Positions 7,475 through 17,342 of a stretch of 64,000 bases of DNA are shown here, in pieces. This DNA comes from Nitrosopumilus zosterae (GTDB taxonomy: Archaea > Thermoproteota > Nitrososphaeria > Nitrososphaerales > Nitrosopumilaceae): positions 640,038 through 704,037 of the forward strand of contig NZ_AP026695.1 of assembly GCF_025998175.1 (NCBI RefSeq). The letters are read 5' to 3'. A program made the translations under genes and the position numbers. The first letter of the stretch is position 1, and each line of letters begins with the position of its first letter. Below the pieces are notes generated by a model, which was not told the DNA's origin, did not search any database, and saw nothing but the letters and a program-made list of their open reading frames with translations.

Positions 7475-8284
7475 ATGTTAAGTAAAGATGAAATCTATAA
7501 TTCTCTAGTTCATTTCGGTTTAGAAGAAATAGATGCCAAAATCTATGTAGGTCTACTTCAAATGGGTTCTGTAACTGTAGGTACAATGGCACAAAAACTA
7601 AACGTCGATAGAGGAAAGGCATACAGATCTCTTAACAAGCTGAGAAACATGGGAGTTATTTCAACAACTTTTTCAAACCCTACTATTGTGAATGCTGTGG
7701 AGCCATCAGAAGCATTGACAAGTGTAATTCAAAAGAAAGAAGATGAAATAGTGATGTTGCAAAAGTTGGCAAGAACTGTAATTGAAAGTCTACATAATTA
7801 TGAAAATAATGTAGCTGCTACTGATTTGTCATCATTCTCTATTGTTCAAGGAAGATCAAATATCTACACTAGAATTGGAAAACTAATTCAAGAATCTACA
7901 GATAAAATCTTCCTGGTTACAACTTCAGATGATTTGATGAGGATGTATCATACATCTATTCCAGATAAAATACATGCAAAAATTAGTGCAGGTGGTGAAG
8001 TGAGAATAATCACTAATGACTGTGATTCCAAAACAATGGAGATAATTGAGCAGTTAGGTACACCTGAAGTTAAAATTGGAAAACTACCATCTAAAAGTAG
8101 AATGATTGTAGAGTCCAAACATCAACTAATAATGTCTGGTGCAATGAAAGAATCTATGGATCTTAACGATGATGTAGATTCAATCATGTACACAAATTCT
8201 GAAGAGATGGTTGAAAACATGTTTAGTTTGTGTACTCATTTATGGAAAAAATCAAAACCAATGGAAATACTATCTTCCAATTAA
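7475..8284 (+). CDS. TrmB-family transcriptional regulator
   Basis: 269 residues. The N-terminal winged helix (about 8-75: LEEIDAKIYVGLLQMGSVTV, then DRGKAYRSLNKLRNMG) has the TrmB pattern, and the C-terminal 150 residues resemble the phospholipase-D-like effector domain of that family. A good ribosome site (GAGGAGA at 7461-7467) fixes the ATG. It is divergent from the six-archaellin array, so control of archaellum expression is a reasonable guess. No effector can be named. Confidence 0.8.
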   Translation: MLSKDEIYNSLVHFGLEEIDAKIYVGLLQMGSVTVGTMAQKLNVDRGKAYRSLNKLRNMGVISTTFSNPTIVNAVEPSEALTSVIQKKEDEIVMLQKLARTVIESLHNYENNVAATDLSSFSIVQGRSNIYTRIGKLIQESTDKIFLVTTSDDLMRMYHTSIPDKIHAKISAGGEVRIITNDCDSKTMEIIEQLGTPEVKIGKLPSKSRMIVESKHQLIMSGAMKESMDLNDDVDSIMYTNSEEMVENMFSLCTHLWKKSKPMEILSSN

Positions 8285-8295
8285 TTTTTTCTTTT

Positions 8296-10098
8296 TTATT
8301 TTATTAATTCTTTAAATTCAAACATATTTGATATGCTTTCAAAAATCACTTCATTTGACGCAATTTCTTTAAAAGTTTTATTTGTTTTAATCACTTTGGA
8401 TAAAATTTCCATAGCTTGTTTTGTATTGCCTTGTATCATCTGAATCTTTGATTTTTGATATTGCGCATAATAATAACGGTCGTCATTCTCTGGAATTTGC
8501 TCTAGACAAAGAATTGCATCCTCATATTTTTGTTGAGAAAAAAATGCCATCGATTTTTTCAAAATTATGTTTGAATCTAGAGGATTCATACTCAGCGCTT
8601 TCTCAAAAGAGTCTATTGCCTTCTCAAAATTATTCAAAATTAGATGTGTTTTACCAAGTTCATAAAATGCATTTGGGTTGTTTTTGTTAGTTTGGATTAT
8701 TTTCATGGCTATCTGGCCTGCTTCTTCATGACGCCCAAGAATGGACAATAGGTGTGATTTTCTCTCTAAAATTGATGTTGATGATGATTTTGATAATAGT
8801 TGATTAGTATAAGATAACCCGTTTTCATAATTTCCAACTTTTAATGATAATTCAGCTGCATTTTCCAGTGCTTCCATATTGTCTGGCTCTGATTTGAGGA
8901 TGTTTTCTATACATAGAAGAGCTTCTTGAAATTCTTGTTTTTGAGCAAATATTCTTGCTTTGTAAATGAGTGCAATATTGTTTGTTTTTGTTTTACCTAA
9001 AACCCCGTTAAAAATAGTTAATGCATCAGCAGTTTTGTTGTTGTTGAATAACAATATTCCTTTCTTTAATAATTGCTCTCTGGGTTCTGATGTTGAATCT
9101 ACTAAATGATCACAACACTCTATTGCTTCATCAAGTTTTCCGTTCTTTTCCAACAATTCGATTTTATAATTTAACGCTTCTTTATGGTTTGGTGAAATTT
9201 CTAAAATTTTGTCAAAATTAGACATTGCTTCATTAGTATTATTTATGTCCATGTGTGTTTTTCCTAAAAGTATGCGTGCCTCTATGTTGTTTGGTGTTTT
9301 GTTTAACACTTTTTCAAAATGTGCAATTGCATCATTGAAATTATTGATTTCAACATATGTTTTTCCTAAAAGTAAGTGAGCTTCTACATGGTTTGGTGAA
9401 ATCTCTGCAAGTTTATTCAAATAGATCAAAGCCTTTTGAGATTCATTTTGTTTTGTGAATGTCTGTCCTAACAACAACAATGAGTCTCCATGATCATTAT
9501 TTGCAATGATTGATTCTAATGTACTAACTCCATCTTGAATATTCCCGATTTTTATTTGTGATTTTCCTAAATAAAATTTGGCATCTAAATTTTCAGATTC
9601 TAACTCTAGTATATTTTGAAATTGTTTGATTGCTTCTGAAAAATTTTGTTTTGCAAACATGATCTTTCCTTTCATAAAAAATGCTTCTGGGATGTTCTTA
9701 TACGTAGTTAAGGCTTCATCATAACATGTTAACGCCTCATCTAATTTCGATAATTTAAAAAGACATAATCCCTTGTTACATAAAGCTGAATATGATTGAG
9801 GGTTTTTCACTAAAGCGCTTTCATAATACCTTAATGATTCAGAAAATTTTCTACACGCAAGAAAATAATTTGCAAGATTTAGATCATCTGTAAAATCTTC
9901 AAAATCGTCATCTCCGTCTATTTCCCCTTTAATTCTCTCTCTTGAATCTAATAATTTCTCGATTTTTGATCTTACTTCTGTATCAATTTGGGGCAATTTA
10001 GGAAATAATGTTCTAAATGATACTCTGTTTTCCTCCAAAATGCTGCCTATTAGGCCATTTACCATCTTAAATTTAACCAATGCAGAATTTGCAGACAT
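8296..10098 (-). CDS. TPR-repeat protein
   Basis: 600 residues with no signal peptide. From about residue 75 to the end it is a run of tetratricopeptide repeats with the usual pattern (for example ALCNKGLCLFKLSKLDEALT and AFYELGKTHLILNNFEKAID), about a dozen in all. Such proteins are protein-binding scaffolds. It converges on the TrmB-type gene with an 11-bp gap. A second in-frame ATG 11 codons downstream is also possible as the start. Confidence 0.85.
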   Translation of the reverse strand: MSANSALVKFKMVNGLIGSILEENRVSFRTLFPKLPQIDTEVRSKIEKLLDSRERIKGEIDGDDDFEDFTDDLNLANYFLACRKFSESLRYYESALVKNPQSYSALCNKGLCLFKLSKLDEALTCYDEALTTYKNIPEAFFMKGKIMFAKQNFSEAIKQFQNILELESENLDAKFYLGKSQIKIGNIQDGVSTLESIIANNDHGDSLLLLGQTFTKQNESQKALIYLNKLAEISPNHVEAHLLLGKTYVEINNFNDAIAHFEKVLNKTPNNIEARILLGKTHMDINNTNEAMSNFDKILEISPNHKEALNYKIELLEKNGKLDEAIECCDHLVDSTSEPREQLLKKGILLFNNNKTADALTIFNGVLGKTKTNNIALIYKARIFAQKQEFQEALLCIENILKSEPDNMEALENAAELSLKVGNYENGLSYTNQLLSKSSSTSILERKSHLLSILGRHEEAGQIAMKIIQTNKNNPNAFYELGKTHLILNNFEKAIDSFEKALSMNPLDSNIILKKSMAFFSQQKYEDAILCLEQIPENDDRYYYAQYQKSKIQMIQGNTKQAMEILSKVIKTNKTFKEIASNEVIFESISNMFEFKELIK

Positions 10099-10234
10099 TA
10101 ATTATGCAGATATTTTTGTTGTAATAGCATTCTGTACGTTCAATTTGTTTAAACTGAGCATTTTTGTTGGAAATATTTGTGCGTTCAATTTGGGTGAACT
10201 TATGATTATAATGTTCATTTAAGTTGTTTATATA

Positions 10235-12556
10235 TTGAAATCAATATTGTTTGGGGTGTCTCTTTTGTTGACTTTCTCTTTGATGGGTTATGCTTTTGCA
10301 ATAGAAAATGAGTATGATTTGGAATATAATCTTCTCCCTAACAAAATTCACAAAAATGATGTAGTTACTTTAGAAGTGTATAACATGCATGGTAGTCAAG
10401 TATCTTTGGATAAAATACGTGATCTAAAAGTAGAATCTCTTGATAAATCTATTATTGAAATAATTGATTTTGAAAAAATCCATTCTTATAAAACTTTGAT
10501 CAAATTAAAAGCATATGCTGAAGGTGAAACGATTCTTTATGTTTTTACTGAGGGTTCTAAATTATTGGAGATTCCTGTAAAAGTTTATGGAAATAATCTC
10601 CCAAAAAATATCTCTCTTGATCTATTTCCTGATGTTTTTGAAATAGACCAAAACAATCAAGGAATATTGTCACTTTTACTTACTGATGAAAATGGTGTGG
10701 TAACAAGAGCAGATAAAGATTATTTAATAAAACTTGGCGCTTCCAAATCGGGAGTTATCACTTTTAGTGATTCTACTGCGATTATATCTAAAGGGGAGTT
10801 TGAAACCATGCAGACTTTTACCGTTAATAAAAAAGGTTTAGTCACTATTACTGCAAAGTCAGATGATCTTGAGTCATCTAAATTATTGACTGTTGATGAA
10901 TCTGCCGATAGAGAAATTCAAATATTTATAATTCCTGAAGATATTAGTTCGTCTAATACTTCAAGTGGACATTTAATTGCACAGTTATTTTCAAATGGAA
11001 AGTTAACTAAAGCTACAAAAGACATCACTGTTTTCTATGAAATTGAAAGTTCAACTGATTCAGAAACTGTAAACACAAGTTCTGATGTTAATACTATAAA
11101 CCCTAATGGATACTTTCAAATTCAAAAAGGACAAACTTATGGCCATGAATTATTTTCAATTCAAAAAGGTGAAACTGACTCATACACGCTTACTGCAACA
11201 ACTCAAGATCCATTAATGATAGTTGAAGAAACATTTGAAACAATAGATGTTGAATTGTATGGCCATGAACAAATAAAATTTGAACCTCTGTCTGTTTTAT
11301 CTGATGGCTCTAGGCAGTTAATAGGTGTGCTTTATCTTGAAGATGAAAATGGCCATCCTGTAACTGCTGATAGAGATATCGTTGTTCCATTTACTACCTC
11401 TGATAAAACAATCTCTATTGAGAATTCCATTATTAAAAAAGGATTTGAATCTGCTTTGGTATTTGGAAACATGGGGTATTTTGTACCTACAAATTCTGAC
11501 ATTGCCCCGAATATTCCCAACTCTGAAGTTGTTACACTAGATGTTGATGGATTTGATGACGATTCTGTATCCTTGAAGACTCATGTGTCTACAGATCATT
11601 TTCTAAAAGGTGAACTACATTGGATTGCCGTCTATATGGAATCTTCTGATGGGTTGTTTCAAATTCCAAATTACCTTAAAATCGATGTCTCTGATTCTGA
11701 TATATTTGTAGTTGATAAAGAGCACATAATGAAATATCCTTATTTTACAATAATCCCTATAATGGCAGTTGATTCAGGTGATGAAGATTTAGTAATTAAT
11801 GCAGGTGAATTTGAAACTAGTATTTCATTATCTAGTGTTTCATCAAAACCTGATTCATTATCGCTTGATCATTCTGATAGATTATTTAATGGAGTTAAAG
11901 ATACCTTTGTTTTGCAAATATTAGATTCCTCAGGATTTCCTGTACAAATTAATGAAGACATTAATGTCAAAATATTTTCTTCTGATTCATCCATACTTGA
12001 TTTTCCTAAAAGTGTAACAATTCCCAAAAAGTCTAGTTTTACATTGTTTGATCTAGAACCTACATCTTCTGGAACTCTTGATGTTTCTTTTGTTTCTGAG
12101 GGATTACCAATACTTACTGAAGAGATCGTAGTCGAGGAAATTACCCCTACAATACAAATCACTAGCGCTGATATTGTGGAAGAAGGAGATTCTTTTATTG
12201 TTTCGATTTTGGCAAAACAAAATGGGGTTCCTTTACAAAATGCTCCTGTTATTTGGGAATTAGAGGGTGGTATAACTACTATCAGTGATGAACAAACTGG
12301 TCCCACAGGTGAGGCGATTGCATCTATAATTTCTACTTCGGATGAATCTGTAAAGATTTTGGCTAGTATTGATGGTCCTATTCAATCAGCATTTGCATCA
12401 AAAATTATCAAAGTCAATTCAACATCTGTTGAAATGATTCAAGAATCTGATGATTCATTTAAGAAACCCGATGTTGCAGGATTTGATCCTATCTTGGTTA
12501 TGGTTCCTGCTGCACTTGTGGGAATGATATTTTATATGAAAAGAAAATCAAAATAA
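10235..12556 (+). CDS. Large secreted, membrane-anchored beta-domain protein
   Basis: 773 residues. A signal peptide (MKSILFGVSLLLTFSLMGYA) is followed by about 720 residues of beta-sandwich repeats of Ig-like type (recurring patterns such as DENGVVTRADKDY and DENGHPVTADRDI), then a C-terminal membrane segment (PILVMVPAALVGMIFYM) and a basic KRKSK tail. It is probably an S-layer-associated surface protein. The start is TTG; no ATG gives a complete signal peptide. Confidence 0.75.
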   Translation: MKSILFGVSLLLTFSLMGYAFAIENEYDLEYNLLPNKIHKNDVVTLEVYNMHGSQVSLDKIRDLKVESLDKSIIEIIDFEKIHSYKTLIKLKAYAEGETILYVFTEGSKLLEIPVKVYGNNLPKNISLDLFPDVFEIDQNNQGILSLLLTDENGVVTRADKDYLIKLGASKSGVITFSDSTAIISKGEFETMQTFTVNKKGLVTITAKSDDLESSKLLTVDESADREIQIFIIPEDISSSNTSSGHLIAQLFSNGKLTKATKDITVFYEIESSTDSETVNTSSDVNTINPNGYFQIQKGQTYGHELFSIQKGETDSYTLTATTQDPLMIVEETFETIDVELYGHEQIKFEPLSVLSDGSRQLIGVLYLEDENGHPVTADRDIVVPFTTSDKTISIENSIIKKGFESALVFGNMGYFVPTNSDIAPNIPNSEVVTLDVDGFDDDSVSLKTHVSTDHFLKGELHWIAVYMESSDGLFQIPNYLKIDVSDSDIFVVDKEHIMKYPYFTIIPIMAVDSGDEDLVINAGEFETSISLSSVSSKPDSLSLDHSDRLFNGVKDTFVLQILDSSGFPVQINEDINVKIFSSDSSILDFPKSVTIPKKSSFTLFDLEPTSSGTLDVSFVSEGLPILTEEIVVEEITPTIQITSADIVEEGDSFIVSILAKQNGVPLQNAPVIWELEGGITTISDEQTGPTGEAIASIISTSDESVKILASIDGPIQSAFASKIIKVNSTSVEMIQESDDSFKKPDVAGFDPILVMVPAALVGMIFYMKRKSK

Positions 12557-12585
12557 ATTATTTTTTATGAATTAATTTTTTAAAA

Positions 12586-13344
12586 TTAAAATTCTGCAAG
12601 TCGTTTTAGTTCTTTTAATATTTTATCATTATTTTGTATTATGTCTTCTGGTGTGCAATTAAGCATGTGCCCATTCTCTATTTTATAAAATTCCCATTCC
12701 TCACAAATTGTATTATTTGAAATATTTGAATTATCATACTTCCAATCAAATCCGTTAACTGTATCTGGATCTGGAAATGATGGTCCTCTCTGAAGAATCA
12801 TTGTTTCTTTATCATAATTTATTTTGACTTTGGAATTTAATGCGCCTGGGTACATAAAAATAACATTTGGATGAGAAGTTATTGCTAAAAATTCGTTTTC
12901 TGTAACAAATTCATTATGAAGCAATACTATTGAATTAAAATTATCTAAAATCTCAGGATTTTTGTCAATATCTATATCGTCTATTACACTATATCCTAAG
13001 AATTCTAAAATCCTAAAACTTTTTGCGCCTACAGAAAAAATAGGATCATAATATTCTTCAATTTTTATCTCTGAACATGTATCACATCTACCTAAATAGA
13101 AATCATGAATTCCTCCCCATGCATACGCTGTTTGTGTAAGGATGGGATATACCACTGCAGTTTTTTCGGGAGCGCTAAGTTCATCATATTGGTCAAAAAA
13201 TCGAGTTTCTGGCATTTGAGATATTCTATACTCGTCAAAATCATTGGATGTGTTTAGTGCTTCTGAAGAACCTGTTTTCAAAATAATTATCACTGATAGC
13301 ATAATCAAAATTGAACAAATCATAATTTTTCTACTTACTGGCAA
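12586..13344 (-). CDS. Secreted hypothetical protein, paralogue of 50447-51292
   Basis: 252 residues with an N-terminal membrane or signal segment (MICSILIMLSVIIILKTG). The body shares long blocks with the product of 50447-51292: YPI-T--AY, LLHNE-VT--EF-AIT-HP, RG--FP-P--VNGFDW, DNSN and MLNC-PE. A cysteine pair (GRCDTCSE) is also partly kept. The fold is unknown; it looks like a lineage-specific secreted alpha/beta domain. Confidence 0.7.
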   Translation of the reverse strand: MPVSRKIMICSILIMLSVIIILKTGSSEALNTSNDFDEYRISQMPETRFFDQYDELSAPEKTAVVYPILTQTAYAWGGIHDFYLGRCDTCSEIKIEEYYDPIFSVGAKSFRILEFLGYSVIDDIDIDKNPEILDNFNSIVLLHNEFVTENEFLAITSHPNVIFMYPGALNSKVKINYDKETMILQRGPSFPDPDTVNGFDWKYDNSNISNNTICEEWEFYKIENGHMLNCTPEDIIQNNDKILKELKRLAEF

Positions 13345-13464
13345 TATTTTTTATGCCTAAGAATAATACAAAAAGAACTATTTGTTCGAATTAAACAATA
13401 TGAAAGGTTTGTTCATGGTGGACAGACTCTCATATATCGATGGATAGTTAATAAACAAATTCAA

Positions 13465-14313
13465 ATGTTAGGCATATCTTATGTTCTTAAAAATAAGAAA
13501 TTAATTCATTTCACTAAAAAAAATCTTACACATAAAACAAAAGTATCCAAAATTAAACATCAGAAATCAATTCTAGTTTTACAAATAGGAATATTGATAT
13601 TTTTCGGAGGTTATTTTACTGGACTTCCATCTTCATCTGGTGAAAATGAAGAACTTCTAAATTATGTTGGCTTTTTTAATTCCGAACATACTGTCGAAAA
13701 TTTGCGAGGTGATTCTATCAGTCTTTCTAAATACTGGCGACTTTCTCAAGGATCTTCATTAAGTGTAAATATTCTAAATCCTGTTTCAATTTCTAACGAA
13801 TCCATTGAAACTATTAAGGAATCTATATTATCAAAAGAAAAAATTAATCTTGAAGATTCTTTATTGCACAAAGGACCTCAGAATTCTTTTTCAAATTATT
13901 ACGTTGGTTGGGCTGGAGCCCTTGAAAATACTCCTGAAACAAAAATTCCAATCCCCAAAAATTTTGAAGTTCTAAACTCACAAAAATCAAATGGTGATAT
14001 TGTTGTGATTTTATCAAACATTAAAGATCGTTCAGGTAATACTGGTTATACCAAAACAATTCTGGAAGGTGAAGAAATTGTCAAAGCCTTCATAACAATT
14101 TATGATGTCGATTCACTTTCAAATACTCAGCTTGGAACAATTATGAGACATGAATTTGGGCATGCATTGGGATTGGGACATTCAACTGCTCCTGAAGACC
14201 TCATGGCCCCAACTATTGATATGACTTATCCATATATCTCCGATTGTAACATAATTGCAGTAGCTGATTTGTATAATGAGAATTCTGATGGAACTACAAT
14301 ATGTGAAAAATGA
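13465..14313 (+). CDS. Matrixin-like (metzincin) zinc metalloprotease
   Basis: 282 residues. One hydrophobic segment (about 36-52) anchors it or acts as a signal, so the catalytic domain is outside. The zinc site HEFGHALGLGH spans residues 229-239 (His229, Glu230, His233, His239), with a downstream Met at 247 (DLMAP) as the metzincin Met-turn. This is the M10-type matrixin layout. Substrates are unknown; surface-protein turnover is possible. It is divergent from the secreted paralogue at 12586. Confidence 0.8.
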   Translation: MLGISYVLKNKKLIHFTKKNLTHKTKVSKIKHQKSILVLQIGILIFFGGYFTGLPSSSGENEELLNYVGFFNSEHTVENLRGDSISLSKYWRLSQGSSLSVNILNPVSISNESIETIKESILSKEKINLEDSLLHKGPQNSFSNYYVGWAGALENTPETKIPIPKNFEVLNSQKSNGDIVVILSNIKDRSGNTGYTKTILEGEEIVKAFITIYDVDSLSNTQLGTIMRHEFGHALGLGHSTAPEDLMAPTIDMTYPYISDCNIIAVADLYNENSDGTTICEK

Positions 14314-14364
14314 GCTTAGATTCAACAAACAAGTCTTGATAACGACAAAATTGGTAAAATAGAA

Positions 14365-14835
14365 ATGGTCAAAAAATTACTAATAGCAGAAGACAACAAA
14401 TTTACTGCGATGCAATATAAAAAATTCTTTGAAGCGAATGGTTATGATGTTGATATCTTTAACAATGGTGCTATCTGTCTTCAAAAATATGAAAATGAAT
14501 TAAGATACAGGAAAATTGTGTTAAAGGATAAAACACCTCCCTATGATTATGTTTTATTAGATCAGGATATGCCAAAAATGACGGGTACTGTAGTGTCTGA
14601 AAAAATCCATAAACAATGTCCTCGACAGAGAATTATTTTCTTGTCTGCATATGGTCAAAACATCATGCAGTCAAATGAAAGCACAAAAGATTCCTATCTT
14701 CAGATCATGCAAAAACCATTTTCTTTGGAATTTTTACTAAAGAAAATTACTCCCAGATCCTTTTCAAGCATAAAAAGATCTAATCAAGAAAATAATCTGT
14801 TAACCGCAACTCAAAGTCCAGAGACAATTCGATAA
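14365..14835 (+). CDS. CheY-like response regulator receiver
   Basis: 156 residues, a single receiver domain: acidic Glu9/Asp10, phospho-acceptor Asp66 (LLDQDMP), Ser94 and Lys117 (QKP). Residues about 43-58 form an insertion between strands 2 and 3 not usual in CheY. There is no output domain, so it acts by protein contact. It converges on the PAS histidine kinase at 14862-16013, a likely partner. Confidence 0.88.
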   Translation: MVKKLLIAEDNKFTAMQYKKFFEANGYDVDIFNNGAICLQKYENELRYRKIVLKDKTPPYDYVLLDQDMPKMTGTVVSEKIHKQCPRQRIIFLSAYGQNIMQSNESTKDSYLQIMQKPFSLEFLLKKITPRSFSSIKRSNQENNLLTATQSPETIR

Positions 14836-14861
14836 TTTTGTTCAAAGAGAAGCGATTTTGA

Positions 14862-16013
14862 TTAAAAATGAGGATCATCGAGATTATTGTCTATTCCTTT
14901 TTTTGGGATTATGATTGTAAATACTGTAGGTGGTGAAGTGACAAAAATTTTTCCTCCATGTCCGTTAATTATTGATTTAACGCTGGCTAATCCTAGGCCT
15001 GTTCCTTGCTGTTTTGTAGTAAATAAAGGTTCAAAAATTTCTTCTATAATGTCACTTGGAATTCCTTTTCCTGAATCTTTAATTTTGATGACTATGTTTT
15101 CTCCTTTATCTTCTAAAATAATTTCTATGGTGCCTTTTCCTTCAATTCCTTGAATTGCATTTAAAATTAAATTGGTAATTGCAACTGAAAGTCGTTTTTT
15201 ATCACAATAAATTTCAAAATCATTTTTCGAAATTTCAAAATAAATTCTGTCTGGAAGATTAATTGAATCTAACGAGTCTGCAATGATTTCAGAAATTAGG
15301 GTTTTTTCAAATCGCATAGGTTCTTTTCTAATGAAACCTAATACATCGTCTATTTGATGAGATATTCTGTCTATTGCACGCTCAACCCTATCAAAATGCT
15401 TTGTTTCTAATTCATTTTTGCCGTATATGATCTTGAGATTTTCAAGTGATACTCTAATTATTGAAAGGGGATTTCGAATATCATGTGATAATCTTGCTGC
15501 TAATTCTCCAATAGTGACTAGCTTTTCTTGCTTAACCAATTTTTTTGATTGTTCTTCAATTATTTGATTGGATTTTTGTAATTTCATTAATGTCTCTTCC
15601 ATTTTGTTTTCTTTTTCTTTTTGATTTGTAATATCAAAACGTATGGCGATATATTCTATAATTTCTCCATCTTGATTTTTAATAGGTATGATGGTTGCTT
15701 TGTTCCAAAAAAGCTCCCCATTTTTTCTTTGATTACAAATTTCTCCTGTCCATATTTCTCCTTTAGAGATTGTTGCCCATAATTCATCATAGTATTCTAT
15801 GGGATGTACGCCACTTCTCAACATTAATAGATTTGTTCCAATTATTTCATTTTCAGCAAATCCTGAAATTTCACAAAACTTTTGATTTACATGTGTGACA
15901 ATTCCATTTGTATTCATCACTGTTACGATTGATGAAGAATCAATTGCTCTTCGTAAATTATCTTCTAGAGAATTTTGTTTTTCCATTTTGGATATCTTCA
16001 TTTTTTCTGCCAT
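14862..16013 (-). CDS. Soluble PAS-domain histidine kinase
   Basis: 383 residues with no membrane segment. A PAS domain (about 25-130, with GEIWTGEICNQRKNGELFWN and the C-terminal DIT motif) is followed by a short coiled coil, a HisKA helix with phospho-acceptor His177 (LSHDIRNPL), and a HATPase domain with N box and the DSGKGIP and GTGLGL loops. It senses a small molecule or redox state inside the cell. Convergent with the receiver at 14365. Confidence 0.9.
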   Translation of the reverse strand: MAEKMKISKMEKQNSLEDNLRRAIDSSSIVTVMNTNGIVTHVNQKFCEISGFAENEIIGTNLLMLRSGVHPIEYYDELWATISKGEIWTGEICNQRKNGELFWNKATIIPIKNQDGEIIEYIAIRFDITNQKEKENKMEETLMKLQKSNQIIEEQSKKLVKQEKLVTIGELAARLSHDIRNPLSIIRVSLENLKIIYGKNELETKHFDRVERAIDRISHQIDDVLGFIRKEPMRFEKTLISEIIADSLDSINLPDRIYFEISKNDFEIYCDKKRLSVAITNLILNAIQGIEGKGTIEIILEDKGENIVIKIKDSGKGIPSDIIEEIFEPLFTTKQQGTGLGLASVKSIINGHGGKIFVTSPPTVFTIIIPKKGIDNNLDDPHF

Positions 16014-16130
16014 GCTCAGCCCAACAAAATAATATTGAATTGCTTTGATTTATGTGCATCTCACATAATGGTATGATGATGTTTGCATTTTCCAAAATAG
16101 ATAATTTGATTATTTTTAATAAATTGAACA

Positions 16131-16526
16131 CTATTTTCTCTCTTCTGATTTAATTTCCCACTTTTTAGTACCGAATCTTGAAGTTTCTAATTCCAAGTGC
16201 CCTATGACTTTATCTCCATTGAGAACTTTGGCATAATCTGATTTTTTTCTACGAATAATCCTTGCTTCTTCTTTATAGCCTCCTTCTATCATCTTTATTC
16301 CAAATCTTTTTCCAGCTTTGGAGATTAACTTCCTACTTTTAATTGAGTCATCTGATAATAACAATAAATCAAAGTCACCAAAATTCTGTGTTGATAAAAC
16401 ACTATTTTTTAATTTTACTTGTAATTTTAAATCTGAATCTTTTGCTTGTTCATTTAACCAACTTGCAACTTTTTCACCATTGCCTTTTTCAGCTCCATAA
16501 ACCTGTTCTTTCATGGATTTACTCAC
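16131..16526 (-). CDS. Hypothetical protein, 131 residues
   Basis: A charged, lysine-rich soluble protein without recognised motifs. Its amino-acid usage is normal for this genome. It is monocistronic, downstream of nothing on its strand, and may be a conserved thaumarchaeal small protein. Function not assigned. Confidence 0.6.
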   Translation of the reverse strand: MSKSMKEQVYGAEKGNGEKVASWLNEQAKDSDLKLQVKLKNSVLSTQNFGDFDLLLLSDDSIKSRKLISKAGKRFGIKMIEGGYKEEARIIRRKKSDYAKVLNGDKVIGHLELETSRFGTKKWEIKSEERK

Positions 16527-16649
16527 AACAATCTATTAATATGATTTTTTAATAATTCTGTTTTTTTAGTTTGATGGTGGTTTTCTGCCAATTTGGAATT
16601 GGTTTTTTACCTTTTTTTCCATCTAATCTATAACTTTTCTTGTGATATT

Positions 16650-16898
16650 ATGAATATGTACAAGATATCTGTTCATTTAGGTACCTGTATTGCAACCCAA
16701 CAAAACAAACCAACCTCATATTGGACTGTGTTGAACCATTATGGGATCACTCATACTGATCTAAAAAAACTGAATTTATCATACGAGGAACTCTATGAGA
16801 TATATAAGATAATTCAAAGACATGAAGAAATACGTGAATTCCTTAAAAATCTAAAGGAAAAAATTGCAATGACTGCAAAAAATAACAATGTATCGTAA
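16650..16898 (+). CDS. Small hypothetical protein
   Basis: 82 residues from the ATG at 16650 (MNMYKISVHLGTCIATQQNK); the frame is open to 16593, but the extra N-terminus is a hydrophobic stretch of intergenic character. The middle (HTDLKKLNLSYEELYEIYKI) and end are helical. There is no known family, and it stands alone between the minus-strand hypothetical and a gene-poor stretch. Confidence 0.5.
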   Translation: MNMYKISVHLGTCIATQQNKPTSYWTVLNHYGITHTDLKKLNLSYEELYEIYKIIQRHEEIREFLKNLKEKIAMTAKNNNVS

Positions 16899-17177
16899 TT
16901 CAGATTAGAGATTTCACATTTTTTGAAATTTGAACAGGTTGCCTACTTTGTACATACAACACCCCATTAACTAATCTGTTGTAATTATATTGTCATCGAT
17001 AACTCTCAATGGGATGTCGCGTCCTTTGCGACTCCCCCTTTTAGGGGGTTCGATTTTTTTATTTTCAAAATTGTATATTTTATTAAATGATTTTCTTTTT
17101 GTTGTATCTTTGACTAAAAATTTATTTGTTTTATGTGAACAAACCAAATGATTTATTTGTATTTTTAAAAGAATAAC
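16899..17177. other. Gene-free stretch with two GC-rich stem-loops
   Basis: AT-rich sequence without a coding frame. The only structure is at 17011-17060: stem GTCGC/GCGAC (17016-17020 with 17028-17032) and, two bases on, stem CCCCC/GGGGG (17034-17038 with 17044-17048), followed by TTCGATTTTTTT. This could be a terminator of the gene ending at 16898 or the 3' end of a small RNA. Confidence 0.5.
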
Positions 17178-17342
17178 ATGGTAAAAATATCATGTAACAA
17201 TTATGGATTTGATTGTAGTTTTGAAATAAATGGCAATACAAATGAAGTGATTGAAAAATATCAAAAGCATTCTATTGATGAACATGGAATAGAATATAGC
17301 ACTGAAGGGATTAATCAATTGCTTCTTAGAATGAAGAACTAA
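17178..17342 (+). CDS. DUF1059-like small protein
   Basis: 54 residues, too short for most gene callers. It starts MVKISCNNYGFDCSFEINGN and continues with EVIEKYQKHSIDEHG. The pattern C-x6-C, then a short strand, then a helix ending H-x-x-x-x-HG matches the DUF1059 family of small proteins. Function unknown. A TATA-like AT run precedes the ATG closely. Confidence 0.7.
   Translation: MVKISCNNYGFDCSFEINGNTNEVIEKYQKHSIDEHGIEYSTEGINQLLLRMKN

Noticed and set aside
17011..17060. Partial tRNA (GGTTCGAT resembles a T-arm)
   Set aside because: Only the two short stems exist. There is no acceptor, D or anticodon stem in the correct order and no CCA-side partner.
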